Made by a program: the position numbers and the translations under genes. The notes beneath the pieces are model-generated. The model was not told the DNA's origin and did not search any database. It was given only the letters and a program-made list of their open reading frames with translations. Source: JAANXG01 sp963731035 (lineage in GTDB: Bacteria; Pseudomonadota; Gammaproteobacteria; Arenicellales; JAANXG01). From it: a stretch of 64,000 nt of DNA. Of the stretch, positions 24,871 through 33,423 are shown one piece after another. Location: positions 62,001 to 126,000 of the forward strand of contig CAVSUY010000027.1 in NCBI GenBank assembly GCA_963731035.1, read 5' to 3'. The stretch's first letter is position 1, and each line of letters begins with the position of its first letter.

Positions 24871-26031
24871 TTACCGCCACGCCAGGGCATCGACGATACG
24901 CAGACGCATGGCGCGCAGCGCTGGAGGCAGGCCGACCAGCAGCCCGATCACCAGTATGAGCACGACCCCGAGCGCCCACGTGGACGACGTCAGGGGCAGC
25001 GTGAGCTGGCCGTGGGTCGCGGCCGCCATCACCGGCAACCCCACCCTGGCCAGTCCCAGGCCGGACAGCCCACCCACCGCCAACAGCAGCATCGACTCCC
25101 CAAGCACAAGCAGCAGGACCGCCCGATTGGTGAAACCGATCGTCTTGAGCACCGCCAGCTCCGGAATGCGGTCGCGTATGGATTGGGCCATTGTATTGCC
25201 GGTAAGCAACACCAGCGTGAAGAACACCGCCCCCATGATGGCGGACACGATCAAGCCGATGTCGCCGATTTGCTTGGCGAACGAAAGCTGGAACTGGTGC
25301 TCGCTCTCGGTCTTGGTCTCATCGGCGGAATTGGCAAACATGTGATCGATATCGCGGGCCACCTGATCTGCACGGTCCGGATCCGACACCTCCACTACGT
25401 ACCAGCCGACGGTTCCCTGGCCGAACTGGCGGGCCTCGTCGAAATAGTCGAAGTGGAAGAACATCTGCTGCTCTATGCCACGCAAGGCCGGGTCCGATGC
25501 GTGGAAGATCCCGGTGAGATCGAAGGTCCAGATATTGCTGCCGTCTTTCTGCGGGAAGATAGTGGCCGTGAGGGGTATGCGGTCCCCCACATGCCAGCCG
25601 AAACGCTCTGCCAAGGTGGCTCCGACGATGGCCCCGGTGCGCGTGCTGAGAAAAGCCTGCCGCTGGTCCTTGGGCAGCACAATCTCGGGGTGAACGTCGA
25701 GATAGGCTTTCGGACTCACCGCCATATTGGCGAAAAAGTTCTTCGGATCCTGATACACGCCGCCAAACCAATTGGCATAAGCGACCCTGCGGACACCCGG
25801 CACCCGGCGAATACGGGCCAAGTCGGAATACGGCAACGGCTGAATAATGGAAAAACGCGAAGCCACGATCAGCCGATCGATGCCGGCGACACTTCCCGGC
25901 GCGTTGAAGGCAACGCGCACCGCATCCAGCATGCCGAACAAAGTGAATGCGGCCGCCACCGACAGCAGTGTGAGCACGGTCCGGGCTTTTTTTCGAAACA
26001 GTCCGGACCAGAGCAAGTACAGGTACTTCAC
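24871..26031 (-). CDS. ABC transporter permease (FtsX/MacB-like), first of two
   Basis: 386 residues. The N-terminal helix (KARTVLTLLSVAAAFTLFGM), a periplasmic domain of about 210 residues, and three C-terminal helices (IVSAIMGAVFFTLVLLTGNT; AVLLLVLGESMLLLAVGGL; GVVLILVIGLLVGLPPALRA) give the standard four-helix topology. It contains the coupling segment RIPELAVLKTIGFTNRAVL that contacts the ATPase. Its ATG overlaps the ATPase stop (ATGA). With the other permease it probably makes a heterodimer, as in LolC-LolE; the substrate is unknown. Confidence 0.9.
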   Translation of the reverse strand: MKYLYLLWSGLFRKKARTVLTLLSVAAAFTLFGMLDAVRVAFNAPGSVAGIDRLIVASRFSIIQPLPYSDLARIRRVPGVRRVAYANWFGGVYQDPKNFFANMAVSPKAYLDVHPEIVLPKDQRQAFLSTRTGAIVGATLAERFGWHVGDRIPLTATIFPQKDGSNIWTFDLTGIFHASDPALRGIEQQMFFHFDYFDEARQFGQGTVGWYVVEVSDPDRADQVARDIDHMFANSADETKTESEHQFQLSFAKQIGDIGLIVSAIMGAVFFTLVLLTGNTMAQSIRDRIPELAVLKTIGFTNRAVLLLVLGESMLLLAVGGLSGLGLARVGLPVMAAATHGQLTLPLTSSTWALGVVLILVIGLLVGLPPALRAMRLRIVDALAWR

Positions 26032-26717
26032 TGGACCGCCTGCTGCTCGACCAGGATGCCCTTATCCAGATGCAGCGTGCGACTGGCGTACTCCGCTGCC
26101 TTCGGATCGTGGGTCACCATCACCATGGTCTTGCCGAACTCGCGGTTGAGCCTCTGGAGGAGAGACAACACTTCTTCCGCCGAGTGCCGGTCAAGATCGC
26201 CGGTGGGCTCGTCGCATACCAGCAGAGTGGGGTCCGAAACGATGGCGCGGGCAATGGCGACCCGCTGCTGCTGGCCCCCGGACAGTTCCCCGGGCTTGTG
26301 ACTCGCGCGGTCTTCCAGTCCGACCAGTTTCAAGGCAATGGCCGCATTGCGGCGACGCTGGGAGCCGGACAGGCGGGTGAGCAACAGCGGCAGCTCGACG
26401 TTGCGCTGCGCCGAAAGCATGGGCAGCAGGTTGTAGAACTGAAATATGAAACCGACGTGCTCCGCCCTCCAACGGGCCTGGTCGCCGGAAGAGAGGTTGT
26501 CGATACGTCGTCCTGCCACACTGATGGAGCCCTCGCTGGGCACATCCAGGCCGGCGATCAGGTTCAACAGCGTTGTCTTGCCCGAGCCGGAGGGCCCCAT
26601 GAGGGCGAGGAAGTCGCCCTCGGGGATATCCAGGTCCACCCGGTGCAGCACTTCCACCCGCTGCCGGCCGCGCTGGTAGACCTTGCTCACCCCGCGCACC
26701 TCGACCAGCTCAGCCAT
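26028..26717 (-). CDS. ABC transporter ATP-binding protein (MacB/LolD class)
   Basis: 229 residues from the ATG giving MAELVEVRGVSKVYQRGRQR; a 28-codon upstream extension overlaps the adaptor gene and is rejected. Walker A is GPSGSGKTT, the Q loop follows, the signature is LSGGQQQRVAIARAI, and Walker B is LLVCDEPTGDLD with the GDLD typical of MacB/LolD/FtsE. The H loop is VTHD. The C-terminus DKGILVEQQAVQ is short. It overlaps the adaptor stop by 8 bp and the permease start by 4 bp, so the three are translationally coupled. Confidence 0.95.
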   Translation of the reverse strand: MAELVEVRGVSKVYQRGRQRVEVLHRVDLDIPEGDFLALMGPSGSGKTTLLNLIAGLDVPSEGSISVAGRRIDNLSSGDQARWRAEHVGFIFQFYNLLPMLSAQRNVELPLLLTRLSGSQRRRNAAIALKLVGLEDRASHKPGELSGGQQQRVAIARAIVSDPTLLVCDEPTGDLDRHSAEEVLSLLQRLNREFGKTMVMVTHDPKAAEYASRTLHLDKGILVEQQAVQ

Positions 26718-27960
26718 CGCTGTTGCCGTTGGACGCGAGGTTTGCCTTGACTCGCATCCCGTCCCGCAGTTGCGGGGGCGGGTCGCGGACGACCCGCTCA
26801 CCGGATGCCAGCCCCTTGTCTACGACACGCAGATCACCATAGCTGTCGCCGGGTGTCACCTTGCGTATCCGCGCACGATCGCCTTCCACCACGAACGCCA
26901 CACTGGCTCCGTCGCGTTCCACCAGCGCCGAGGAGGGGATCAACACCGCCCCTGCCGGTGCACCACTGCCCGCTGACTTGTCCTCCAGGAAGGACACCCG
27001 TATGCCCATGTCCGGGACGATCCTGGGGTCGCGGGCTTTCAGCGCGATACGGACTTTCACGGTCGCCTTGCTCCGGTCGGCCGTGGGTACGATTGCTATC
27101 ACTTCGGCGGGGATCTTCCACTCCGGGTAGGCGTCCAGAACCGCCGTCACCGGTTGGCCCGGTCGCACTCTGTTGATATAGGCCTCGTTGACGTCGACTT
27201 CGATCTCGAGGGAGTTCATGTCGACGACCGTGCAAATTCCCGTTCGAGTGAAACCACCGCCCCCGGAGATGGGAGAGACGATCTCGCCGGGCTGGGCTGC
27301 CTTCGCCACCACGACCCCCGTGAACGGGGCGCGAATGACCGTGTCCTCCTGGTTCACCCGGGCAATGTGCAGCTGGGCCTCGGTCACGGCAACCTGGCTG
27401 CGCTGGGCTGCCAGCTGTGCGCTATAGGAGTCAACCGAGGTGGCCGCGTCCTCCAGGGCCTGTTCCGCCGCCAGACCGCGTCTGCCGAGAGCCTGCTGGC
27501 GTTTCAGATCCCGGCGCGCCTGCTCGAGCTGCGCTTCCAGTGACCCAAGTTGGCTGCCGGCGGCGGCGACCTGCGCCCGCGCGAGGGCCAGTTGGGCCTG
27601 CTGATCGGCATCGTCGAGACGGGCGAGGACCTGGCCCTCCTCGACGCGGTCGCCCTCCTCTATGGACACGGACGCTACCTTGCCGGTGACTTTGGAGGAC
27701 ACCGTCGCCTCCCGCCGGGCGGTTACGTAGCCCGCAGCTTCCAGGACGGCAGCGGCGCCGCCGGGACCCGAGGCCGGTTGCGCCGGGACGGTCTCGACCT
27801 CCACGGCACGGGCATTCAATACCAGCACCGCCGCGGCGGCAACGGCCAACGCCAGCAGGGCTCCCCCGGCGAGCCAGGGCCAACGGCGACGGCGCGGTCC
27901 GCCGGCGCGCTGTTCCGGGGCAATGCGAAGCTGGGCTAAAGGATCGGCGTCGTCGTTCAT
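26710..27960 (-). CDS. Periplasmic adaptor (membrane fusion protein, HlyD/MacA class)
   Basis: 416 residues from the ATG giving MNDDADPLAQLRIAPEQRAG; the frame stays open upstream through the tRNA-Ser gene, which is not coding. One membrane anchor (WPWLAGGALLALAVAAAAVL) follows a basic stretch. Then come the lipoyl halves (ATVSSKVTGKVASVSIEEGD; RAPFTGVVVAKAAQPGEIV), an alpha-helical hairpin of about 100 residues (QAQLALARAQVAAAGSQLG), and beta-barrel and membrane-proximal domains. It would link the inner-membrane ABC exporter to an outer-membrane channel such as TolC, none of which is in the window. Confidence 0.92.
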   Translation of the reverse strand: MNDDADPLAQLRIAPEQRAGGPRRRRWPWLAGGALLALAVAAAAVLVLNARAVEVETVPAQPASGPGGAAAVLEAAGYVTARREATVSSKVTGKVASVSIEEGDRVEEGQVLARLDDADQQAQLALARAQVAAAGSQLGSLEAQLEQARRDLKRQQALGRRGLAAEQALEDAATSVDSYSAQLAAQRSQVAVTEAQLHIARVNQEDTVIRAPFTGVVVAKAAQPGEIVSPISGGGGFTRTGICTVVDMNSLEIEVDVNEAYINRVRPGQPVTAVLDAYPEWKIPAEVIAIVPTADRSKATVKVRIALKARDPRIVPDMGIRVSFLEDKSAGSGAPAGAVLIPSSALVERDGASVAFVVEGDRARIRKVTPGDSYGDLRVVDKGLASGERVVRDPPPQLRDGMRVKANLASNGNSDG

Positions 27961-27995
27961 TGGGTGGGGAACGGTTGTTGCGAACCGTTGTTTGG

Positions 27996-28087
<92 letters not shown>

Positions 28088-28324
28088 AGCAGGCGCGAAA
28101 GACTAAACGAGCATCGCCGACGTTGCAAATGAATGTGAGAACAATACCTCCTTGAGGGACGCAACCGACACTCCCCAACCGTTGTGAGGGAACCGTGGGT
28201 GAACAGCGAACCCGAAACGATAAGGAAGGACGGTCAAGCTCGCGAAATGGATGACGGCTTGCCGGCACATCTCGTATCGGTCGGGTTTCCCGCTACATTC
28301 CGGCTGGGGACGGGGTACACTAGA

Positions 28325-29758
28325 ATGCGGGGTATGTCCGGTTCACGGTTGAGGTTTCGCCACTGGTTGCCCGCGATACTGATCGTCCTGGGATTCGCGG
28401 TGCTGCCGTTGTTCGTGGTGCTGGACCGCGGTCCGGAATCGAATCTGGCGCACATCACAAAGACGGGCAAACTGCGGGTATTGACCCTCGAAGGTCCCAC
28501 GACATACTACCGGACGCCGGATGGACCATCCGGCTTCGAATACGACCTGTTGACCGCCTTCGCGAAGGAGCTGGATGTGCGTCTCGACCTGGAGGTCGTG
28601 GACAGCCTGGCCTCGATCTTCCCCCGCTTGCTGAGAGGTGACGCCAATCTCGCTGCGGCCGCCCTCAATGTCACCGAGTCGCGCAAACAGATCGTGCATT
28701 TCTCGAAGCCCTATCAGACCATCCAGACCGAAGTGGTCTACAAGCGTGGTCACTCCCGGCCGCGAAACTTCGGCGATCTGGAAGGCAAACGGATCGCGGT
28801 GCCGGCCGGCAGTGCTTACGCACAACTTCTCAGAATGAAAGCACCGGACTATCCCGGTCTGCAATGGTCCGAGACCAGCAGCCGGACTCCGGAAGACCTG
28901 CTGGACGATGTCTGGGAGGGTAACATCGAAGCCACGTTGTCCGCCTCCAACCTGGTGACCCTGGTTCGGCAGTACCACCCCGACCTGCGAATCGGTTTTA
29001 TCCTGGAACCCCGGAATGAACTGGCGTGGGCTTTTCGCCCGGATACCGATCAATCACTGATCCATGCGGTGGATACGTTTGTGGAACACATGCGAAAGAC
29101 GGGGGAATTGGCCCGGCTCGTCGAACGCTACTTCGGTCCGGCAAGCAAGTTCGACTACGTGAACGTCAAGACCTTCCGCGAGCGAATAAGGACCGTCCTG
29201 CCCCTGTACGAGCACCTGTTCAAGGAAGCGGGCGCGGAAAACGATTTCGACTGGCGTCTGCTGGCGGCCCAGGCCTATCAAGAGTCCTACTGGAAACCGG
29301 GGGCAGTGTCGCCGACCGGCGTCCAGGGTCTCATGCAGCTCACCGAGGCCACCGCCGATTTCATAGACGTGAAAAACCGAAAGGACCCCCGTCAAAGCGT
29401 CCTCGGCGGGGCGCGTTACCTGCGCAGCATCCACGAGCGCATCGCCGATTCCGTCCCGGAGCCCGATCGCACCTGGTTCGCGCTGGCGGCCTACAACGTG
29501 GGCCTGGGGCACCTCACGGACGCCCGTAAACTGGCCCGGGAACAAAACAAGGATCCGGATAAGTGGACCGACGTAAAGACGGCGCTGCAACAGCTCGCCG
29601 AGCCGAAGTGGTACAAGCGGACCAGGCACGGTTTCGCCCGCGGCAGCGAAGCGGTCGCCTACGTCACCCGGATTCGCTCGTTCTTCGACATACTGGCGCA
29701 ATTCAAGTCGGATCCGCTGAGGGCCAAGGACATGAACATCGAGGTTCCGGCGCTGTAG
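28325..29758 (+). CDS. mltF: Membrane-bound lytic murein transglycosylase F
   Basis: 477 residues from the ATG at 28325; ATG at 28334 is an alternative, and the open frame further upstream has no family similarity. An N-terminal membrane segment (LPAILIVLGFAVLPLFVVLD) is followed by a solute-binding (SBP_bac_3) module (KLRVLTLEGPTTYYRTPDG) and the SLT catalytic domain with E320 in AAQAYQESYWKPGAVSPTG, then GLMQLTEATA and AAYNVGLGHL. MltF cleaves peptidoglycan with 1,6-anhydro bond formation. The start is just downstream of GGGGTACACTAGA, which contains a possible -10 (TACACT) and a 15-mer shared with the repeat at 1836. It converges on tadA. Confidence 0.94.
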   Translation: MRGMSGSRLRFRHWLPAILIVLGFAVLPLFVVLDRGPESNLAHITKTGKLRVLTLEGPTTYYRTPDGPSGFEYDLLTAFAKELDVRLDLEVVDSLASIFPRLLRGDANLAAAALNVTESRKQIVHFSKPYQTIQTEVVYKRGHSRPRNFGDLEGKRIAVPAGSAYAQLLRMKAPDYPGLQWSETSSRTPEDLLDDVWEGNIEATLSASNLVTLVRQYHPDLRIGFILEPRNELAWAFRPDTDQSLIHAVDTFVEHMRKTGELARLVERYFGPASKFDYVNVKTFRERIRTVLPLYEHLFKEAGAENDFDWRLLAAQAYQESYWKPGAVSPTGVQGLMQLTEATADFIDVKNRKDPRQSVLGGARYLRSIHERIADSVPEPDRTWFALAAYNVGLGHLTDARKLAREQNKDPDKWTDVKTALQQLAEPKWYKRTRHGFARGSEAVAYVTRIRSFFDILAQFKSDPLRAKDMNIEVPAL

Positions 29759-29777
29759 TCGAGACAGGCGCCGCTTG

Positions 29778-30239
29778 CTACCTGCTCCTCCGGGCCAGGA
29801 AGAATTCGCTCAGGATGCGACCGCAAGGCTCCTCGAGGACCCCTCCGGTGACCAGGCAGGTGTGGTTGAAGAGACCGGGAGCCAACACGTCGGTGACGCT
29901 TCCCGCGGCCCCGGATTTCCCGTCGAACGCGCCGAACACCAGCCGCTCCACGCGGGCGTTGATCACAGCCCCCGCGCACATCGGGCACGGCTCGAGTGTC
30001 ACGTACAGTATGGATCCGGGCAGGCGATAGTTGGACCTGTGATGGGCTGCTTCCCTGATGGCGACGATCTCCGCGTGGGCCGTCGGATCGTTGCGGGAAA
30101 TCGGCGAATTGAAGCCTTCTCCCAACACCTCTCCGTCGTGCACCAAAACGGCGCCCACCGGCACCTCTCCCTCCCGCTCCGCGGTACGGGCCAGCTTCAA
30201 CGCGTGCTCCATCCAGCGAACGTCGGTATCTATTCCCAC
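29778..30239 (-). CDS. tadA: tRNA-specific adenosine deaminase
   Basis: 153 residues. The cytidine deaminase fold shows the zinc and proton-shuttle motif AHAEIVAIREA and the Cys pair PCPMCAGA. It converts A34 to inosine in tRNA-Arg(ACG). The GTG start used here overlaps the guaA stop by 10 bp; the ATG nine codons later (30212) would give MEHALKLARTAEREGEVP, closer to the family's conserved beginning. Gene order guaB-guaA-tadA is common in gammaproteobacteria. Confidence 0.93.
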   Translation of the reverse strand: MGIDTDVRWMEHALKLARTAEREGEVPVGAVLVHDGEVLGEGFNSPISRNDPTAHAEIVAIREAAHHRSNYRLPGSILYVTLEPCPMCAGAVINARVERLVFGAFDGKSGAAGSVTDVLAPGLFNHTCLVTGGVLEEPCGRILSEFFLARRSR

Positions 30240-31789
30240 TCGATGGTCGCCGGCGGCTTGCTCGAGATGTCGTAAGTCACCCGGCTGATGCCGGGCACTT
30301 CATTGATGATTCGATTGGAGATACGGGCCAACAGCTCGTAGGGCAGCTGGGCCCATCGGGCGGTCATGAAATCCGTGGTTTCGACCGCGCGCAGTGCGAT
30401 TACGTATTCGTAGGCCCGGTTGTCTCCCACCACGCCGACGGACTTCACCGGCAGGAAGACCGCGAAAGCCTGGCTGACCTTCTGGTACCAGCCGCTGCCG
30501 CGCAGTTCCGTGATGAAAATATGGTCCGCCAGGCGCAGGGTGTCGGCATGTTCCTTGTGAACCTCGCCGAGTATGCGGACCCCCAGTCCCGGACCCGGAA
30601 AGGGGTGGCGCATCACCATCTGCTCCGGCAGGCCGAGAGTCAGCCCCACCCGCCGCACCTCGTCCTTGAACAACTCCCGCAGCGGCTCCAGCAGTCGCAA
30701 GCGCATATCCTCGGGCAGCCCGCCGACGTTGTGATGGGACTTGATCACCTGCGCCTTGCCGGTCTTCGCGGCCGCGGATTCGATGACGTCCGGGTAGATG
30801 GTGCCTTGGGCAAGCCACCGAGCGTCCTCGACCTTCTCGGCTTCGCGCTCGAATACCTCAATGAACACGTTGCCGATGATCTTGCGCTTCTGCTCAGGGT
30901 CCGAAATACCCTTCAGGCGCTCGAGGAATTGGTCCTCGGCATTCACCTTGATTACCCGGATGCCCATGTGCTCCGAGAAGGTCGCCATCACCTCCTCGGC
31001 CTCGTCCAGACGAAGCAGACCATTGTCGACGAAGATACAGGTGAGCTGGTCGCCGATCGCCTCGTGCAGAAGCGCCGCCACCACGCTGGAATCCACCCCA
31101 CCGGACAAGCCCAGGATGACGCCGTCCTCGCCCACCGTTCTGCGCACTTCCTCTACCGTCTGCTCGACGATGTTCGCCGGGGTCCAGTCCGGGCGGCAAT
31201 GGCAGACATGAACGACAAAGTTCCAGAGGATCCGCTCTCCGTGTTCGGTATGAGTAACCTCGGGATGAAACTGGAGGCCGTAGAGCTGCTTCGCACGCTG
31301 GCAAATCGCGGCGTGGGGCGAGTTGTCGCTGGCGGCCACCGTCTCGAACCCCGGCGGCAGCTCGGTCACGGCATCCCCGTGGCTCATCCAGACATTCAAG
31401 GTCTCACCGTCCTCGCCCAGGTGACTGAACAACTCGCAATCCCTCTCAAGCCGCACCTCGGCGTGGCCGTATTCGCGTTTGTCGCTCTGCGCCACCGAGC
31501 CGCCAAATGAATCGGCGAGACACTGCATGCCATAGCAGATCCCCAGCACCGGACGTCCGAGCTCATACAGAGCCATGGGTGCTCGCGGCGGGACCTCGGC
31601 GGTGACCGTGGCGGGCCCACCCGACAGGATAATCCCCCTGGGGTCGAAGCGCTCGACGTCGGCGAGATCCATGTCCCACGGGTGGATCTCGCAGTAGACG
31701 TTCATTTCCCGCACCCGGCGCGCGATAAGTTGGGTGTACTGGGACCCGAAATCCAGGATCAGTATGCGATCCGAGTGGGCGGCGGTCAC
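30230..31789 (-). CDS. guaA: GMP synthase (glutamine-hydrolysing)
   Basis: 519 residues from a GTG giving MTAAHSDRILILDFGSQYTQ; 30 more codons upstream are open but not conserved. The class I amidotransferase domain has GICYGMQCLADSFGG (nucleophile Cys) and GLQFHPEVTHTEHG (His, Glu). The ATP pyrophosphatase domain has ILGLSGGVDSSVVAAL, and the C-terminal dimerisation domain ends with ISSKPPATIEWE, the family's invariant end. It converts XMP to GMP. It begins 28 bp after guaB ends. Confidence 0.97.
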   Translation of the reverse strand: MTAAHSDRILILDFGSQYTQLIARRVREMNVYCEIHPWDMDLADVERFDPRGIILSGGPATVTAEVPPRAPMALYELGRPVLGICYGMQCLADSFGGSVAQSDKREYGHAEVRLERDCELFSHLGEDGETLNVWMSHGDAVTELPPGFETVAASDNSPHAAICQRAKQLYGLQFHPEVTHTEHGERILWNFVVHVCHCRPDWTPANIVEQTVEEVRRTVGEDGVILGLSGGVDSSVVAALLHEAIGDQLTCIFVDNGLLRLDEAEEVMATFSEHMGIRVIKVNAEDQFLERLKGISDPEQKRKIIGNVFIEVFEREAEKVEDARWLAQGTIYPDVIESAAAKTGKAQVIKSHHNVGGLPEDMRLRLLEPLRELFKDEVRRVGLTLGLPEQMVMRHPFPGPGLGVRILGEVHKEHADTLRLADHIFITELRGSGWYQKVSQAFAVFLPVKSVGVVGDNRAYEYVIALRAVETTDFMTARWAQLPYELLARISNRIINEVPGISRVTYDISSKPPATIEWE

Positions 31790-31817
31790 GGGCGCCGACC
31801 CCGGGCACTGCCGGCCG

Positions 31818-33290
31818 TCATTTGCTGTTGCTGATCTGATAGTTGGGAGCTTCCTTGACGATGGCCACGTCATGCACATGGCTCTCCCGGATGCCCGCGT
31901 TGGTAATCCTGACGAACCGCGTGCGCGTGCGCAGGTCCTCCAGCGTGGCGCTGCCGGTGTATCCCATGCTCGCCCGGACGCCGCCGATCAACTGGTGGAT
32001 GATGTTGACAGCGGGGCCCTTGTAGGGGACCCGGCCCTCGATGCCTTCCGGTACGAGTTTCTGCGGATTTTCGGTGCCCTCCTGGAAATACCGGTCCCTC
32101 GAGCCCGTCTCCATCGCTCCCAGCGAGCCCATGCCGCGGTAGGACTTGTACGAGCGGCCCTGATAGATTTCGATTTCACCCGGAGCTTCCTCGGTGCCGC
32201 CGAGCAGGCCGCCCACCATCACGGCGTGGGCCCCGGCCGCGATCGCTTTGGCGATATCTCCGGAGAATCGCACACCGCCGTCCGCGATGATGGGAATACC
32301 CTCGGGGCCCGCCACCTTGACGACGTCCATGACCGCGGTGATCTGCGGCACGCCGACCCCGGCCACCATGCGGGTGGTACAGATCGACCCCGGGCCGATT
32401 CCAACCTTCAAACCGTCGGCACCGGCGTCGATCAGGTCGCGGGCGGCTTCGCCCGTGGCAATGTTGCCGGCGATCACCTGCAGATCCCCGTGCTCGCGCT
32501 TGATGGCCCGGACCCGATCTATGACGCTTCGCGAGTGTCCATGGGCGGTGTCCACTACGATGGCGTCGGTGCCCTCCCGGACCAGGATTTCTACCCGCTC
32601 GTCGGTGTCGGCTCCGACCCCGACGGCGGCGGCGACCAGCAGGCGCCCATCCGTATCCTTGCAGGAATTCGGATGCTCCGTGGATTTCTGTATGTCCTTG
32701 ACGGTAATCAGCCCCCTGAGGTTGAAGTTGTCGTCGACCACCAGGACCTTTTCGATCCTGTGCTCGTGCAGCAGGTGCTGGACCTGCTCCCTGGAAGCGC
32801 CCTCCTTGACCGTCACCAATTTGTCGCGCGGCGTCATCACGCTGCGCACGGGCTCGTTCATGCGCGTTTCGAAGCGCAGATCACGGTTGGTCACGATGCC
32901 GGCGAGGCCCTCTCCGTCCAACACCGGGACGCCGGAGATTCGGTGATGCCGGGTCAGCGCCAGCACATCTGCGATACTGGTCGAAGCATCGACGGTAATG
33001 GGATCGACGATGACGCCCGTCTCGTACTTCTTCACGCGGCGGACTTCCTCGCCCTGACGGACGGGCTTCATATTCCGATGTATCACCCCGATGCCGCCCT
33101 CCTGGGCCAGGCAGATCGCGGTCTCGGCCTCGGTTACGGTGTCCATGGCAGCCGAGACCAGCGGGATGTGCAGCGCCAGGGTGCGCGTGAGACGGGTGTC
33201 CAGGGAGACCTGGTGCGGGAGGATTTCCGATGCCGCCGGGACCAGCAGGACGTCATCGAAAGTGAGTGCTTCGTTTATAGTATGTTCCAT
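31818..33290 (-). CDS. guaB: IMP dehydrogenase
   Basis: 490 residues from the ATG giving MEHTINEALTFDDVLLVPAA; the frame is open 72 codons upstream into xseA but is not conserved. The TIM barrel holds two CBS domains (about residues 95-205), the catalytic loop GIGPGSICTTRMVAGVG with the nucleophile Cys, the flap segment KSYRGMGSLGAM and GRVPYKG. It converts IMP to XMP, the branch to guanine nucleotides. No Shine-Dalgarno precedes the ATG, and a near-consensus promoter would place the transcript start at or within a few bases of the ATG. Confidence 0.97.
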   Translation of the reverse strand: MEHTINEALTFDDVLLVPAASEILPHQVSLDTRLTRTLALHIPLVSAAMDTVTEAETAICLAQEGGIGVIHRNMKPVRQGEEVRRVKKYETGVIVDPITVDASTSIADVLALTRHHRISGVPVLDGEGLAGIVTNRDLRFETRMNEPVRSVMTPRDKLVTVKEGASREQVQHLLHEHRIEKVLVVDDNFNLRGLITVKDIQKSTEHPNSCKDTDGRLLVAAAVGVGADTDERVEILVREGTDAIVVDTAHGHSRSVIDRVRAIKREHGDLQVIAGNIATGEAARDLIDAGADGLKVGIGPGSICTTRMVAGVGVPQITAVMDVVKVAGPEGIPIIADGGVRFSGDIAKAIAAGAHAVMVGGLLGGTEEAPGEIEIYQGRSYKSYRGMGSLGAMETGSRDRYFQEGTENPQKLVPEGIEGRVPYKGPAVNIIHQLIGGVRASMGYTGSATLEDLRTRTRFVRITNAGIRESHVHDVAIVKEAPNYQISNSK

Positions 33291-33296
33291 TGGCGG

Positions 33297-33325
33297 ATTA
33301 TACGGAAAAAGCTTCCGCGTGTTAA
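33297..33325 (-). promoter_or_regulatory. Near-consensus sigma-70 promoter for guaB, positioned for a leaderless mRNA
   Basis: On the minus strand TTAACA (-35, 33320-33325) and TATAAT (-10, 33297-33302) are separated by exactly 17 bp. Six bases separate the -10 from the guaB ATG (33288-33290), so +1 falls at about the A of the ATG. The spacer contains the inverted pair CGGAA (33303-33307) / TTCCG (33313-33317), a possible operator. Read by eye. Confidence 0.7.
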
Positions 33326-33423
33326 TTTCCGCCGCAGGTCCGTCCCGGGGCCATCGCCGGCGCGACCGACGCAGTGCGCCGGTGCCACAACCATGCAAGC
33401 AGACAGATATTTGCCCGACATCG

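Noticed and set aside
24091..26301. 736-codon open frame antisense to the two ABC permeases
   Set aside because: The opposite strand encodes coherent permeases with conserved motifs. The antisense product is His/Gln/Arg-rich with no domain, a normal shadow in GC-rich DNA.
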